Shown here in pieces: positions 50,471-58,445 of a stretch of DNA of 64,000 bases. Position numbers and translations under genes: made by a program. The notes beneath the pieces are model-generated. The model had not been told where the DNA came from, made no database searches, and worked only from the letters and a program-made list of their open reading frames with translations. This stretch comes from Clostridia bacterium (GTDB lineage Bacteria > Bacillota > Clostridia > Peptostreptococcales > Acidaminobacteraceae), in the NCBI GenBank assembly GCA_016937975.1, contig JAFGVN010000002.1, positions 1-64,000 on the forward strand. Reading direction: 5' to 3'. How positions within the stretch are numbered: position 1 is the first letter of the stretch; every line of letters begins with the position of its first letter.

Positions 50471-51661
50471 ATGGAAAAGAAATTAAATTTACTCCCAAAA
50501 CTGATCTTGGGAATTATTCTAGGTATTGCTGTTGGATTGTTATCCAAATCACTCAACTTTAATATACTCGTTCGATTAATGAGTACCTTCAGTGGGATCT
50601 TCGGGAGTTTTTTAAAATTTGTTATCCCTTTGATTATTATTGCATTTGTTGCACCCGGTATTGCTGATCTAGGTAAGAATGCAGGTAAAATGCTTGGATT
50701 AACAACCATCTTAGCATATACTTCTGCAGTGATTGCAGGTTTTGCTGCTTTCTTCTTCGGTCAAATGATTTTACCAAGTATTATTCAAGCAGGTACTCTT
50801 GGTGAAACCAGTAACTTTGATGTTTCACCTTATTTTTCAATTGATATGGGCGCAGTCATGGGCGTAATGACTGCTTTAGTCCTTGCCTTCTTATTAGGTA
50901 TAGGTTCTGCTTCCATTAAAAGTAGAAATTTGATACAAGTGATTCATGACTTCAAATCCATTATGGTCCTTACTGTACAGAAAGTTTTAATACCGCTTTT
51001 ACCGATTCACATCGCAGGGATCTTTGCAAAAATATCTGCAACAGGTGAAATATTTAAAACCATGAAAGCTTTCTCATCAGTCTTTATCATGATTCTAGTC
51101 ATACAGGCATCATATATTATTTGCCAGTATCTTGTGGCATGGCTCGTAAGTGGTAAGAATCCAGTTAAAGCAATAAAAAACATGTTGCCAGCATATTTTA
51201 CAGCTTTGGGCACACAGTCTAGTGCTGCAACCATTGCAGTTACATTATCTTCAGCAAGAAAAAATGATATTGAAGATGATGTTGTAGACCTGGTCATTCC
51301 CCTAGGAGCAACGATTCATTTGGCTGGTGATACTATTACTTTAGTACTTGCAGCAATGGGTGTCATGCTTTTAAATGGTAGTACACCTACTCTTGCTTTA
51401 ATGGCACCATATATCTTTATGTTAGGCATCACGATGGTTGCTGCTCCTGGTATTCCAGGTGGTGGTGTAATGGCAGCCCTCGGTTTATTGGAGACGATGT
51501 TGGGATTTGGTGTTTCTCAACAATCATTGATGATTGCCCTTCACTTTGCTCAAGACAGTTTTGGTACTGCCACTAACGTTACAGGTGATGGTGCTATTGC
51601 TATCATTATTGATTCCATTTATAAAAAAATCAACCCTTCTAAACAAGAAAAGCTAGATTAA
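50471..51661 (+). CDS. Dicarboxylate/amino acid:cation symporter (DAACS family)
   Basis: 396 residues with eight helices and two re-entrant loops. The diagnostic segments are the serine-rich hairpin loop (ALGTQSSAATIAVTLSSA), the helix-7 motif replaced by IPLGATIHLAGDTITL, and the C-terminal loop with PGIPGGGVMAALG and DSFGTATNVTGDGAIA. It imports glutamate, aspartate, C4-dicarboxylates or neutral amino acids such as serine with Na+ or H+. AGGAGG lies 6-7 bases before the ATG. Confidence 0.9.
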   Translation: MEKKLNLLPKLILGIILGIAVGLLSKSLNFNILVRLMSTFSGIFGSFLKFVIPLIIIAFVAPGIADLGKNAGKMLGLTTILAYTSAVIAGFAAFFFGQMILPSIIQAGTLGETSNFDVSPYFSIDMGAVMGVMTALVLAFLLGIGSASIKSRNLIQVIHDFKSIMVLTVQKVLIPLLPIHIAGIFAKISATGEIFKTMKAFSSVFIMILVIQASYIICQYLVAWLVSGKNPVKAIKNMLPAYFTALGTQSSAATIAVTLSSARKNDIEDDVVDLVIPLGATIHLAGDTITLVLAAMGVMLLNGSTPTLALMAPYIFMLGITMVAAPGIPGGGVMAALGLLETMLGFGVSQQSLMIALHFAQDSFGTATNVTGDGAIAIIIDSIYKKINPSKQEKLD

Positions 51662-51684
51662 GTCAGTTGACTTTTCTAGCTTTT
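51647..51684 (+). terminator. Intrinsic terminator of the symporter gene
   Basis: AAAAGCTAGA (51647-51656) pairs with TCTAGCTTTT (51675-51684), overlapping the symporter stop codon. Confidence 0.75.
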
Positions 51685-51763
51685 GTAATATTTTCATCTT
51701 CATTTTCATAATCAATATAGGAAACCAGTGGTAATATCTTCATGTTTATATTCATAACCGAAG

Positions 51764-51925
51764 ATGCATTTTACTCATGAAAAACATAAAGCCAAAATAC
51801 CAGAAGAGCTTTCAAATATGAGTAACTCAAATATTTTAGTCGAGATACTTAATAATTATATTCACCAATTTGATACAATTATAAAGGCAACTGAAACTAC
51901 CTTCATTACCCATGACGCTGCCTAA
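51764..51925 (+). pseudogene. Possible gene fragment
   Basis: A 53-codon frame opening MHFTHEKHKAKIPEEL and ending in TAA. The composition is protein-like but there is no Shine-Dalgarno and I do not recognise it. It may be a remnant of a larger gene or chance. Confidence 0.25.
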
Positions 51926-52139
51926 ATGATATATTGAAGAAATGTTTTATTGCAATAAGTTTACTCCATATTGAAAGACTTTTAGAAATAGAAGCATCAT
52001 CCAACCTTTAGCTCTCATACCTCTTTGTCACCACATAAAAGTGCTGTCAAAACCTTTTTCATTTACGCAAACTGAATAAAATTGGCTGTCACTTGTCTCA
52101 ATAAGCGCTCAAAATCAATTATAACACTGATTAAAAAAG

Positions 52140-52168
52140 GACCAGGAGATCCATGTAAAATCCTGGTC
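52140..52168 (-). terminator. Orphan intrinsic terminator
   Basis: GACCAGGA (52140-52147) pairs with TCCTGGTC (52161-52168), followed on the minus strand by CTTTTTT. No minus-strand gene precedes it, which suggests a lost gene or an unrecognised RNA between 52170 and 52470. Confidence 0.6.
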
Positions 52169-52473
52169 TTGTGTTTATTTTAAATTATATGCATCAGAAA
52201 GCCCTGACACTTTATTGAGTTCCATAAATTTAAATGTAAATACTGCTTAGATTTGAAACTAGATTTCCTCAATACAAAATACTTTTTAAACTAAACAAAC
52301 AGGCTTTAATACAAAATACAAGATAAGCATGAGATTCCAGTATCTATCTTAATATAAATGGATATAAAGCGCAATTGAATATTCCGGGACATTTTGAACC
52401 TCTGTTCCGATATACGACCCCATGTGAATGAAAGTTGTCTGGCAAAGTAGTTATTCCGACTATAAATAATAAA

Positions 52474-52510
52474 ATAAGCCCTTCCTATATGATGTTATGG
52501 AAGGGCTTAT
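52474..52510. terminator. Perfect 12-bp hairpin
   Basis: ATAAGCCCTTCC (52474-52485) and GGAAGGGCTTAT (52499-52510) form a strong stem with A/T tracts on both sides. It is terminator-like in either direction, although no gene adjoins it. Confidence 0.6.
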
Positions 52511-52580
52511 CTTTTGTTACAGATCATATCTTATTCGTAATATTTATCAATATAATTGTTTTCGATTGTGTAACAACCTC

Positions 52581-52660
52581 AAAGGTATCTTGTCTTTTCC
52601 TAAAACAACTTGTTTTTTCCCAAGGCTAATTGTATAATCCCAAAGTTATCTTTGTAGAAC
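52581..52660. repeat. Four tandem 20-bp degenerate repeats abutting the Tn7-like element
   Basis: The four units start at 52581, 52601, 52621 and 52641, exactly 20 bp apart. They share AA at positions 2-3, TNT at 11-13, T at 15 and C at 20, and the first three also share TGT and a final TCC. They run up to the base before the Tn7-like left terminus. Closely packed phased sites are what TnsB-type transposases bind at right ends, so this may be the right end of an older element. Confidence 0.5.
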
Positions 52661-52678
52661 TGTAAAAAAGTCTAAAAC
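52661..52678 (+). repeat. Transposase-site-like repeat L1 (putative left terminus)
   Basis: TGTAAAAAAGTCTAAAAC. Outermost of three direct copies at the distal end. It begins with TGT, as Tn7-like termini do. Confidence 0.65.
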
Positions 52679-52728
52679 AAATAGACCCTTCAAATCCGCA
52701 TAAGTTAGTTTAATAGAATAATCATTTC

Positions 52729-52746
52729 TGTAAAAAAGTCTGAAAC
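52729..52746 (+). repeat. Transposase-site-like repeat L2
   Basis: TGTAAAAAAGTCTGAAAC, 68 bp inside L1 and one base different from it. Confidence 0.65.
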
Positions 52747-52781
52747 TTTCTACTGATTTTATCTTCTGATTTCGGGGTGTC

Positions 52782-52799
52782 GGTAAAAAAGTCCGAAAC
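52782..52799 (+). repeat. Transposase-site-like repeat L3
   Basis: GGTAAAAAAGTCCGAAAC, 53 bp inside L2, ending 11 bases from the stop codon of the first cargo gene. Confidence 0.6.
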
Positions 52800-52810
52800 T
52801 TTTTATCCTA

Positions 52811-53164
52811 CTACTTTTTAATCAATAATATGACAATAATCAACAGTAGCAACACTACAACTGAAAAAAACATTATTTGAAGCATGAAAGCATTGTTCAA
52901 AACAACATCCTTCTCACTTTCTTCATCTTTAAACTTTTCTTCAAGTTCATCTAATTTAGCATCTCTTTTATTTTTAAAATCTTCAAACGGAATACCTTCT
53001 ACAACACCACCATCAATTATATCATCAATGTTGTTTTCTTTATAAAAGATATCATCATTGTTGGTTGTATCAGTAGTTGTGTCAGTAGTGTCTGTTGCAA
53101 ATACAGTTATGCTAAAAGACATCATCAAAATAAGTATCATAATAATAGATAGTATTTTTTTCAT
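52811..53164 (-). CDS. Small membrane-anchored protein in the Tn7-like element
   Basis: 117 residues: an N-terminal signal-like helix ending VFATD, a threonine/aspartate repeat (TDTTDTTTDTT), an acidic coiled-coil stretch (FKNKRDAKLDELEEKFKDEESEK) and a C-terminal membrane helix (residues 93-114). The extracellular part would sit between two membrane ends or be released by signal peptidase. The start at 53164 follows GGGAGGT. Unknown function. It is the gene nearest the distal end of the element. Confidence 0.7.
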   Translation of the reverse strand: MKKILSIIMILILMMSFSITVFATDTTDTTTDTTNNDDIFYKENNIDDIIDGGVVEGIPFEDFKNKRDAKLDELEEKFKDEESEKDVVLNNAFMLQIMFFSVVVLLLLIIVILLIKK

Positions 53165-53437
53165 TTTTTCCACCTCCCTCTAATCACAGTATGCACGATG
53201 TAGGCCAATGATATAAGCTTGTTGTAGATACTGGCAAACTCATTCTAATGTATTTTAGATATGAAGATAGCGGAGGAATGAAATTCGATAGTAAAAGCGA
53301 AAACCAGAGAGCATGAAATTTAAAATAGTAGCTGTGACTAAAATTTACACAGTATAAATCCAAAGAAACCACAAGAATGTCTTGCGGTTTCTATAATTAA
53401 ATACATATTATTATTTCAGGTTAATCCATAGAAACGA
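53165..53437. other. Intergenic segment with gene fragment
   Basis: The plus strand has a 22-codon frame (MYFRYEDSGGMKFDSKSENQ..) that is open for about a dozen codons further upstream, without a ribosome site, ending near 53316. It looks like the tail of a lost gene. The rest is non-coding and ends with the terminator at 53364-53392. Confidence 0.3.
53364..53392 (-). terminator. Intrinsic terminator of the PIN-domain gene
   Basis: AGAAACCACAAGA and TCTTGCGGTTTCT-type arms form a stem with one mismatch and a 3-base loop, about 45 bases after the PIN-domain gene stop. Confidence 0.65.
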
Positions 53438-55456
53438 TTAATTTGCTTTCCTTATGTTTTCTATCTCTTTTGGAGTAATTTCCATTAATAACATTTCTTG
53501 CCTTAATGACTTCTTTGAGATTGAATTAACAACTTTTTTTATCGAAAGAATGAATATCGGAAAAACAATCAACGAAATAATATCATCTAATATAGTTCCT
53601 TTTGCAGTGAAGGTTATGCTTTTATTTCCTGTATCATTTGTTACAAAACTCATCACGCTTAAAATGTACTTAATATCAATAAATCCTGTTAATAGCATTA
53701 ATGAACCCCAAATTAAAAAGTCAGTCTTCCGTTTTGATTTTAAAGAATCATATTTCGCTTTAATGACTTCAATTCTTTTTAACTCATCACGTAATTTCAA
53801 TTTGTCAATTTCTTTGCTATGCTCATCTTTAGTTTTACTAAGCTCGTCTTTTGTCTTGCTTAACTCACCTTCAATTAGTTCAATTTTAACATTCTGTTTT
53901 TCAAGTAGTTGCTCAATATATATTGGAACTTGATTTTCAACATATTCCTTTTTATCGTCTATTGACTCAAGCTTATTAATATTTTCATATTCACTTTCAA
54001 TAATAATATTAAATAAGTCCTCTTCCTTCTCAACAGTTTCAGCATATGAAGATATAACACTTAAAGTTGCCATAACTGAATCAAAATCTCTTTTTTCTTC
54101 AATATATACATTACGTATAAAACTCACAAATGATTTGTAATCGTCACTTGTTCTGGTTCCAAACTTAAGTATAATGCTTAACCAATTACTTGGATACATA
54201 GCTACTGGGTACTCGTCAAGAGTAACAACTTCCCAATTAATTAATTGCTTATCGGAGGTCAAAAAAAACTCTTTTAAAGACCTGAAGTTATTACCTTGAC
54301 CTTCACGTAACTTATGTATATAAGCAATATTTATTGCATCGGGGCGTATTTCAATTTCTCGTTGTCTTTTATAACCCGCTAAAGACTTTGAAAAACGGTC
54401 AATTGTTGTACGTTGTCCATCTTTAGCCAAAGTATCAAAATCTACTTCATCAACTTCAATTTTATATTCTCTTATCAGTGATTCATATTTTGCCTTTATT
54501 CTTGCTTCATATACTTTAATATTTCCACCATTAGAATCATAAAAATTTTTTACGATTGCGTCACTTATTGGTTTTGTATATTTAATTTTTTTACTAATTC
54601 CACTAACCTTGTGTAAATGTCTATTTATTGATTCGAAAAATTCCTTTTGACTTGCATATGATATTTTTAATTTTTGCCCTGTTTCATTACAACGTCTTAA
54701 TAAATTCTCAACTTTTCGTTGCCTGTCTAATCCGTTAATACCAAGTAATCGATATATGATATTTGTATCAAGATACAATGTTTTCTTTAAAATGTTTGGT
54801 TCTTGATTTTTCAAATCAATATGACCGTTTAAAATAACAAACTCTAATGCAAGACTACCTATATCAAATATAGCTTTATTCTTATTGTCATCATCATAAT
54901 CAAGAAAATCATTAATAATTTTTCTCTTATTGTTGTCTATATCTAAGTCTTCTAAAACTTCTTCTCGCTCCATTTTTAAGTCGAACATTGCAGAACTTTT
55001 TTCCATATTTTGCACATATATTGAATAAAGAAAATTTTCTATAAGAATGACAAACTCTTCTTCTGTCATTTCTGATTGTAGTTTTTCATTACCAAAATAA
55101 TACTCATTTATAAACTTGTATATAGAGCCATTTTGTTCTCTATCAACAATTAACTGATATCTAACATCTCTTAGTTTTACCATTGCATTACATGATTCAG
55201 GATGGCTAAAATTGCAACTACCTTTTGTAAATTCAAAGTATTTGTCTTGGCGTACAACAGACCTTACTTCATCAATATGTATTCCAATGTCGAACATGTC
55301 ATTGATTAATGTAGGCAACATAGAACATTTTTCTGATTTATTATCAGTTAAAGCAAAATATGATTCAACAATTTTTCTTATCGTAGTTTCTCTCTTAAAA
55401 GCAGGATTATCATTATCATATAATAAAGCACCAAGTCTAAATTGATTTTTGTTCAT
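53438..55456 (-). CDS. Large PIN-domain, coiled-coil, membrane-anchored protein (putative defence cargo)
   Basis: 672 residues. Residues 1-225 are an unrecognised helical domain. A PIN-like nuclease domain follows, with acidic residues in TLYLDTNIIYRLLG (about 232), EFFES, RPDAINIAYIHKLR (about 375) and FLTSDKQLINW (about 400). Residues about 515-570 are coiled coil (EGELSKTKDELSKTKDEHSK). Two membrane helices (585-605 and 630-650) anchor the C-terminus. A strong GAGGGGG precedes the start. This resembles membrane-linked PIN effectors, but I know no named system with this exact layout. Its position inside a Tn7-like element suggests phage or plasmid defence, which is inference. Confidence 0.65.
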   Translation of the reverse strand: MNKNQFRLGALLYDNDNPAFKRETTIRKIVESYFALTDNKSEKCSMLPTLINDMFDIGIHIDEVRSVVRQDKYFEFTKGSCNFSHPESCNAMVKLRDVRYQLIVDREQNGSIYKFINEYYFGNEKLQSEMTEEEFVILIENFLYSIYVQNMEKSSAMFDLKMEREEVLEDLDIDNNKRKIINDFLDYDDDNKNKAIFDIGSLALEFVILNGHIDLKNQEPNILKKTLYLDTNIIYRLLGINGLDRQRKVENLLRRCNETGQKLKISYASQKEFFESINRHLHKVSGISKKIKYTKPISDAIVKNFYDSNGGNIKVYEARIKAKYESLIREYKIEVDEVDFDTLAKDGQRTTIDRFSKSLAGYKRQREIEIRPDAINIAYIHKLREGQGNNFRSLKEFFLTSDKQLINWEVVTLDEYPVAMYPSNWLSIILKFGTRTSDDYKSFVSFIRNVYIEEKRDFDSVMATLSVISSYAETVEKEEDLFNIIIESEYENINKLESIDDKKEYVENQVPIYIEQLLEKQNVKIELIEGELSKTKDELSKTKDEHSKEIDKLKLRDELKRIEVIKAKYDSLKSKRKTDFLIWGSLMLLTGFIDIKYILSVMSFVTNDTGNKSITFTAKGTILDDIISLIVFPIFILSIKKVVNSISKKSLRQEMLLMEITPKEIENIRKAN

Positions 55457-55641
55457 TGTTTCCCCCTCAAATATTTTAAATTTTATTTCTTTATTATTAA
55501 TTTAACATAAAAACATATCCAACAACAATCAATTGGCAAATATAAAAAGATATTGGTAAAAAAGGTCGCAATATCACCTCAATGATATATTCGGCCTATT
55601 AGCAACTTTGATATATGCAAAGAAGTTGATTTTATAACAAA

Positions 55642-56343
55642 TCATATATACTTTTTTATTGTTCCAGGGTCACATCCCATGTGTCTCGCTTTAGCTCTAA
55701 GACTTAAAGTATCATCACCTATTATCTTTTCTAACTCTCTATGCCAAAGAACCCCAAAGTCCTTAACTCTGCCAACCTTATTGCGGTCAGCATCCATTTT
55801 CCTTGAGTAGGTATATCCACACTCAGAACACTTGAAGGTTCCTACGGCAACTACAGTATCTAAATAACATCCATGTTTGTAGCAGGTTCTGACACCAATA
55901 ACATTATGTGGTCTATGTAAATAAGGCTCACCAACAGCTTTGATATCTTCTTCATAACAGATTGGACATATTTTAATTGTATTTTTATCATTTAAAAATA
56001 AATTATTCATATGAAATCCATGATTTCTTAACACACCTCTATCAGATTCTAACAACCCGTATTTAGCATTTTCGTATCGTTCCTTTGTATAAAACGGCTT
56101 TGTTATGTTGATATATGTATAATTCATTAATATCTCTTCTACTGAAAAATTTTCAAGTGCTTGAAGATTAGATGATAATATATTTATACGAGAAGGATAA
56201 TGAAGTTTAAAATCAAAGTAACCATTCTCGAATAAATCCTTCTTTGTTTGACTTTCCAAATCATTCATACTATAAAAATGATATCTGACAACCCAACTAT
56301 ATAAATCCTCATTCTCATAAGGGTAAAATGCAAATGCAACCAT
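55642..56343 (-). CDS. TniQ/TnsD-like target-selection protein (short form)
   Basis: 233 residues. It opens FYPYENEDLYSWVVRYHFYS, the TniQ N-terminal signature. It then has the zinc-binding CPICYEEDIKAVGEPYLHR with TCYKHGCYL, a second CSECGYTYSRK, and a C-terminal helix-turn-helix SLRAKARHMGCDPGTIKKYI. Full TnsD is about 500 residues, so this is either a compact TniQ or a truncated TnsD. The DNA beyond its stop is open in another frame for about 20 codons. TnsD binds the glmS 3' end to direct Tn7 insertion. Its gene is the first inside the glmS-proximal end, 220 bases from glmS. Confidence 0.85.
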   Translation of the reverse strand: MVAFAFYPYENEDLYSWVVRYHFYSMNDLESQTKKDLFENGYFDFKLHYPSRINILSSNLQALENFSVEEILMNYTYINITKPFYTKERYENAKYGLLESDRGVLRNHGFHMNNLFLNDKNTIKICPICYEEDIKAVGEPYLHRPHNVIGVRTCYKHGCYLDTVVAVGTFKCSECGYTYSRKMDADRNKVGRVKDFGVLWHRELEKIIGDDTLSLRAKARHMGCDPGTIKKYI

Positions 56344-56422
56344 AAATATCCTTTCATAAAACAATATTGCCTATAGTCAATATTATATCATGTATGACTT
56401 AGAGAAAAATCTAAATACTTAA

Positions 56423-56457
56423 AAAGACAACTTACCTCAAATGGATAAGTTGTCTTT
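56423..56457. terminator. Bidirectional terminator inside the right end of the Tn7-like element
   Basis: AAAGACAACTTA (56423-56434) pairs perfectly with TAAGTTGTCTTT (56446-56457), with T tracts on both strands. It would stop glmS transcription from entering the element, since no terminator lies between the glmS stop and the element. Confidence 0.75.
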
Positions 56458-56475
56458 AAATATATACTTATAAAA

Positions 56476-56537
56476 GTTTCAATCTTTTTTACAGATAGTT
56501 TCAATCTTTTTTACAGATTAACATCTTTTTTTATAAA
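56476..56537 (-). repeat. Packed transposase-site-like repeats, glmS-proximal end
   Basis: Two identical copies GTTTCAATCTTTTTTACA start at 56476 and 56498 (22-bp spacing). A weaker third copy (ATCTTTTTTTATAA core, near 56523-56536) lies toward glmS. They are inverted relative to the three copies at 52661-52799. Confidence 0.7.
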
Positions 56538-56562
56538 TTTAAAAGTAACTTTATTCAGTTAA

Positions 56563-58392
56563 CTATTCTACAGTAACTGATTTTGCAAGGTTTCTTGGCT
56601 TATCTACATCATTACCTCTTGCAACAGATACATAATATGCAAACAACTGCATTGGAATAACACTTAATAATGGTGCTAATGCTTCTAAAGTCTTTGGAAT
56701 GAAAATCACTTCATCTGCAGTTTTTAAGATTTCATTGTCACCTTCCATAGCTACTGCAACTACATGTGCTCCTCTTGCTTTAACTTCAACGATGTTAGAT
56801 AACATTTTATCATATAAGTGTTGTTGTGTCGCAATGGCAATTACCAAAGTACCTTCTTCAATTAATGCAATAGTGCCATGTTTTAATTCTCCTGCTGCTA
56901 TGGCAAATGAATTAATATATGAAATCTCTTTAAACTTCAATGATGCTTCATAAGCACTGTATAAGTCTACACCTCTACCCATGAAGAAAACACTCTCATT
57001 GTTGAATTGTGAATCTGCAAATAATTGCACATCGTGACTTTTCTCTAAAATCTTTTCTATATGCTCTGGCATCTCATTTAAAGCTGAAATCATTGTCTTT
57101 ACTTCTTCTACTTCCATAGTTTTATGGACTAAAGCAAACTTTAAAGCCAACAAATAAAATACAAGAGCTTGAGATGTATAGGCTTTTGTAGAAGCTACAC
57201 CAATTTCTGGACCTGCCCAAGTGTAAAGTACACCATGTGAATCTCTAGCCACAGAAGAACCTACCACATTGACAATGGATAAAATGGTTGCACCTTTTCT
57301 TTTTGCTTCTCTTAGTGATTGTAAAGTATCCAGGGTTTCACCTGATTGTGATACAGCTATGAATAATGTCTTTTCATCCACAAAAGTTTGTCCATATCTA
57401 AATTCAGAAGCCACTTCTACAGATACAGGAATATTTGCAAATTTCTCAATTACATATTTACCAATCAAACCTGCATGATAAGCGGTACCACATGCTACAA
57501 TATAGATCTTGTCAAAGTTCTTGATCATTTCATCAGAGAAATCTACACCTTCCAAATTAATGATTTCATCTGAATTCAATCTTCTATGAAGTGTTTCTTT
57601 TACAGATTTAGGTTGCTCATGAATTTCTTTTAATGTGAAATGCTGGTAACCTTCTTTCTCAGCAGCTTCTGCATCCCAAGTTACTTCAAAAATTTCTCTT
57701 TCTACAGGTTGTAAGAAAGCATCAAAAATTTCAATTTTCTCCTTTGTTAACAAAACAAATTCATCATTTTCAATGAAATGTACTTTTCTAGTATATTTCA
57801 AAAGAGCAGGAATATCACTTGCCAAGTAGTTCTCATTTTCACCTAGACCAACAATTAAAGGACTGTCTTTTCTAACTGCAACAATTTTATCAGGTTCATC
57901 TTCACATATAACAGAAATTGCATATGCACCTTCCATTCTGTCTACTGCTTTATAAACAGCATCCATCAAATCCCCTTCATAGAAGTAGTTTACAAGATGA
58001 GCAATAACCTCTGTATCTGTTTCAGATTTATATTCAATTTGACCTACTTCTTTTAAAAACTCTTTAATTTTCAAATAGTTTTCAATGATACCATTGTGTA
58101 TAACTGCAATGGAATTCACTTGATTGGTATGGGGATGAGCATTGTTTTCCGTTGGTGCACCATGGGTTGCCCATCTTGTGTGTCCAATTCCAATAGAAGA
58201 TTGATAAGATTCTACGTCCATTGAATCTTCTAATACCTTTAATCTACCTTTTTTCTTGTTGACTACCAGCTTATTGTTTTCTAATAATGCAATACCTGCT
58301 GAGTCATAACCTCTATATTCTAATTTTGATAAACCATTTAATAATACAGGCAAGGCTTTATGCTCACCAATGTAACCTACAATTCCGCACAT
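56563..58392 (-). CDS. glmS: Glutamine-fructose-6-phosphate aminotransferase
   Basis: 609 residues. Class II glutamine amidotransferase domain starting at the catalytic cysteine (MCGIVGYIG) with the HTRWATHG motif, then two SIS sugar-isomerase domains (ACGTAYHAG, SQSGETLDT, STKAYTSQ) and the C-terminal KPRNLAKSVTVE. It makes glucosamine-6-phosphate from fructose-6-phosphate and glutamine, the first step to UDP-GlcNAc for cell wall. AAGGAG precedes the start. The leader contains a glmS ribozyme followed by a terminator-like hairpin. The 3' end is the attachment site used by Tn7-type elements, and such an element lies right after it. Confidence 0.96.
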   Translation of the reverse strand: MCGIVGYIGEHKALPVLLNGLSKLEYRGYDSAGIALLENNKLVVNKKKGRLKVLEDSMDVESYQSSIGIGHTRWATHGAPTENNAHPHTNQVNSIAVIHNGIIENYLKIKEFLKEVGQIEYKSETDTEVIAHLVNYFYEGDLMDAVYKAVDRMEGAYAISVICEDEPDKIVAVRKDSPLIVGLGENENYLASDIPALLKYTRKVHFIENDEFVLLTKEKIEIFDAFLQPVEREIFEVTWDAEAAEKEGYQHFTLKEIHEQPKSVKETLHRRLNSDEIINLEGVDFSDEMIKNFDKIYIVACGTAYHAGLIGKYVIEKFANIPVSVEVASEFRYGQTFVDEKTLFIAVSQSGETLDTLQSLREAKRKGATILSIVNVVGSSVARDSHGVLYTWAGPEIGVASTKAYTSQALVFYLLALKFALVHKTMEVEEVKTMISALNEMPEHIEKILEKSHDVQLFADSQFNNESVFFMGRGVDLYSAYEASLKFKEISYINSFAIAAGELKHGTIALIEEGTLVIAIATQQHLYDKMLSNIVEVKARGAHVVAVAMEGDNEILKTADEVIFIPKTLEALAPLLSVIPMQLFAYYVSVARGNDVDKPRNLAKSVTVE

Positions 58393-58422
58393 TTAAGATT
58401 TTCTCCTTTTCCAAAAACAACA

Positions 58423-58444
58423 AAAAGAACCATAAGGTTCTTTT
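58423..58444 (-). terminator. Terminator-like hairpin between ribozyme and glmS
   Basis: AAAAGAACC and GGTTCTTTT form a 9-bp stem with a TTAT loop, followed on the minus strand by TGTTGTTTTT, about 30 bases before the glmS start codon. It lies directly after the ribozyme 3' side, so it may attenuate glmS transcription. Confidence 0.6.
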
Positions 58445-58445
58445 A

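Larger units (their letters stand above)
51685..52580. other. 900-bp low-coding region, probably decayed accessory DNA
   Basis: No clear gene. It holds a 53-codon open frame without ribosome site (51764-51925), a minus-strand terminator hairpin (52140-52168), a perfect 12-bp hairpin (52474-52510) and an 8-bp inverted pair TTGTTACA/TGTAACAA (52514-52521 and 52569-52576). The stretch 52380-52460, with TTCCGGGACATTTTGAACC, looks like an insertion-sequence end but has no partner here. Taken together it resembles the remains of older inserts near the glmS attachment site. Confidence 0.45.
52661..56537. mobile_element. Small Tn7-like element at the glmS attachment site (no tnsABC)
   Basis: Bounded on the left by three dispersed copies of TGTAAAAAAGTCTGAAAC-like sites (52661, 52729, 52782). 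On the right two inverted copies lie 22 bp apart (56476 and 56498), with a third degenerate copy near 56519-56537. It contains a TniQ/TnsD-like gene and lies directly downstream of the glmS 3' end. If the degenerate copy is the true terminus, the junction is about 25 bp past the glmS stop, the Tn7 insertion distance. Dispersed left sites and packed right sites also match Tn7. TnsA, B and C genes are absent and no target duplication is evident, so it is non-autonomous or decayed. Confidence 0.7.

Noticed and set aside
52581-52660. CRISPR array
   Set aside because: The 20-bp units are directly adjacent and degenerate, with no spacers, and no cas genes are present.
53184-53372. 62-codon minus-strand frame upstream of the small membrane protein
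   Set aside because: No ribosome site, unusual composition, and it spans a terminator hairpin.
55552-55573. GGTAAAAAAGGTC as a further transposase site
   Set aside because: It matches the 18-bp sites only in the A-run and lies in the middle of the element, between two genes.
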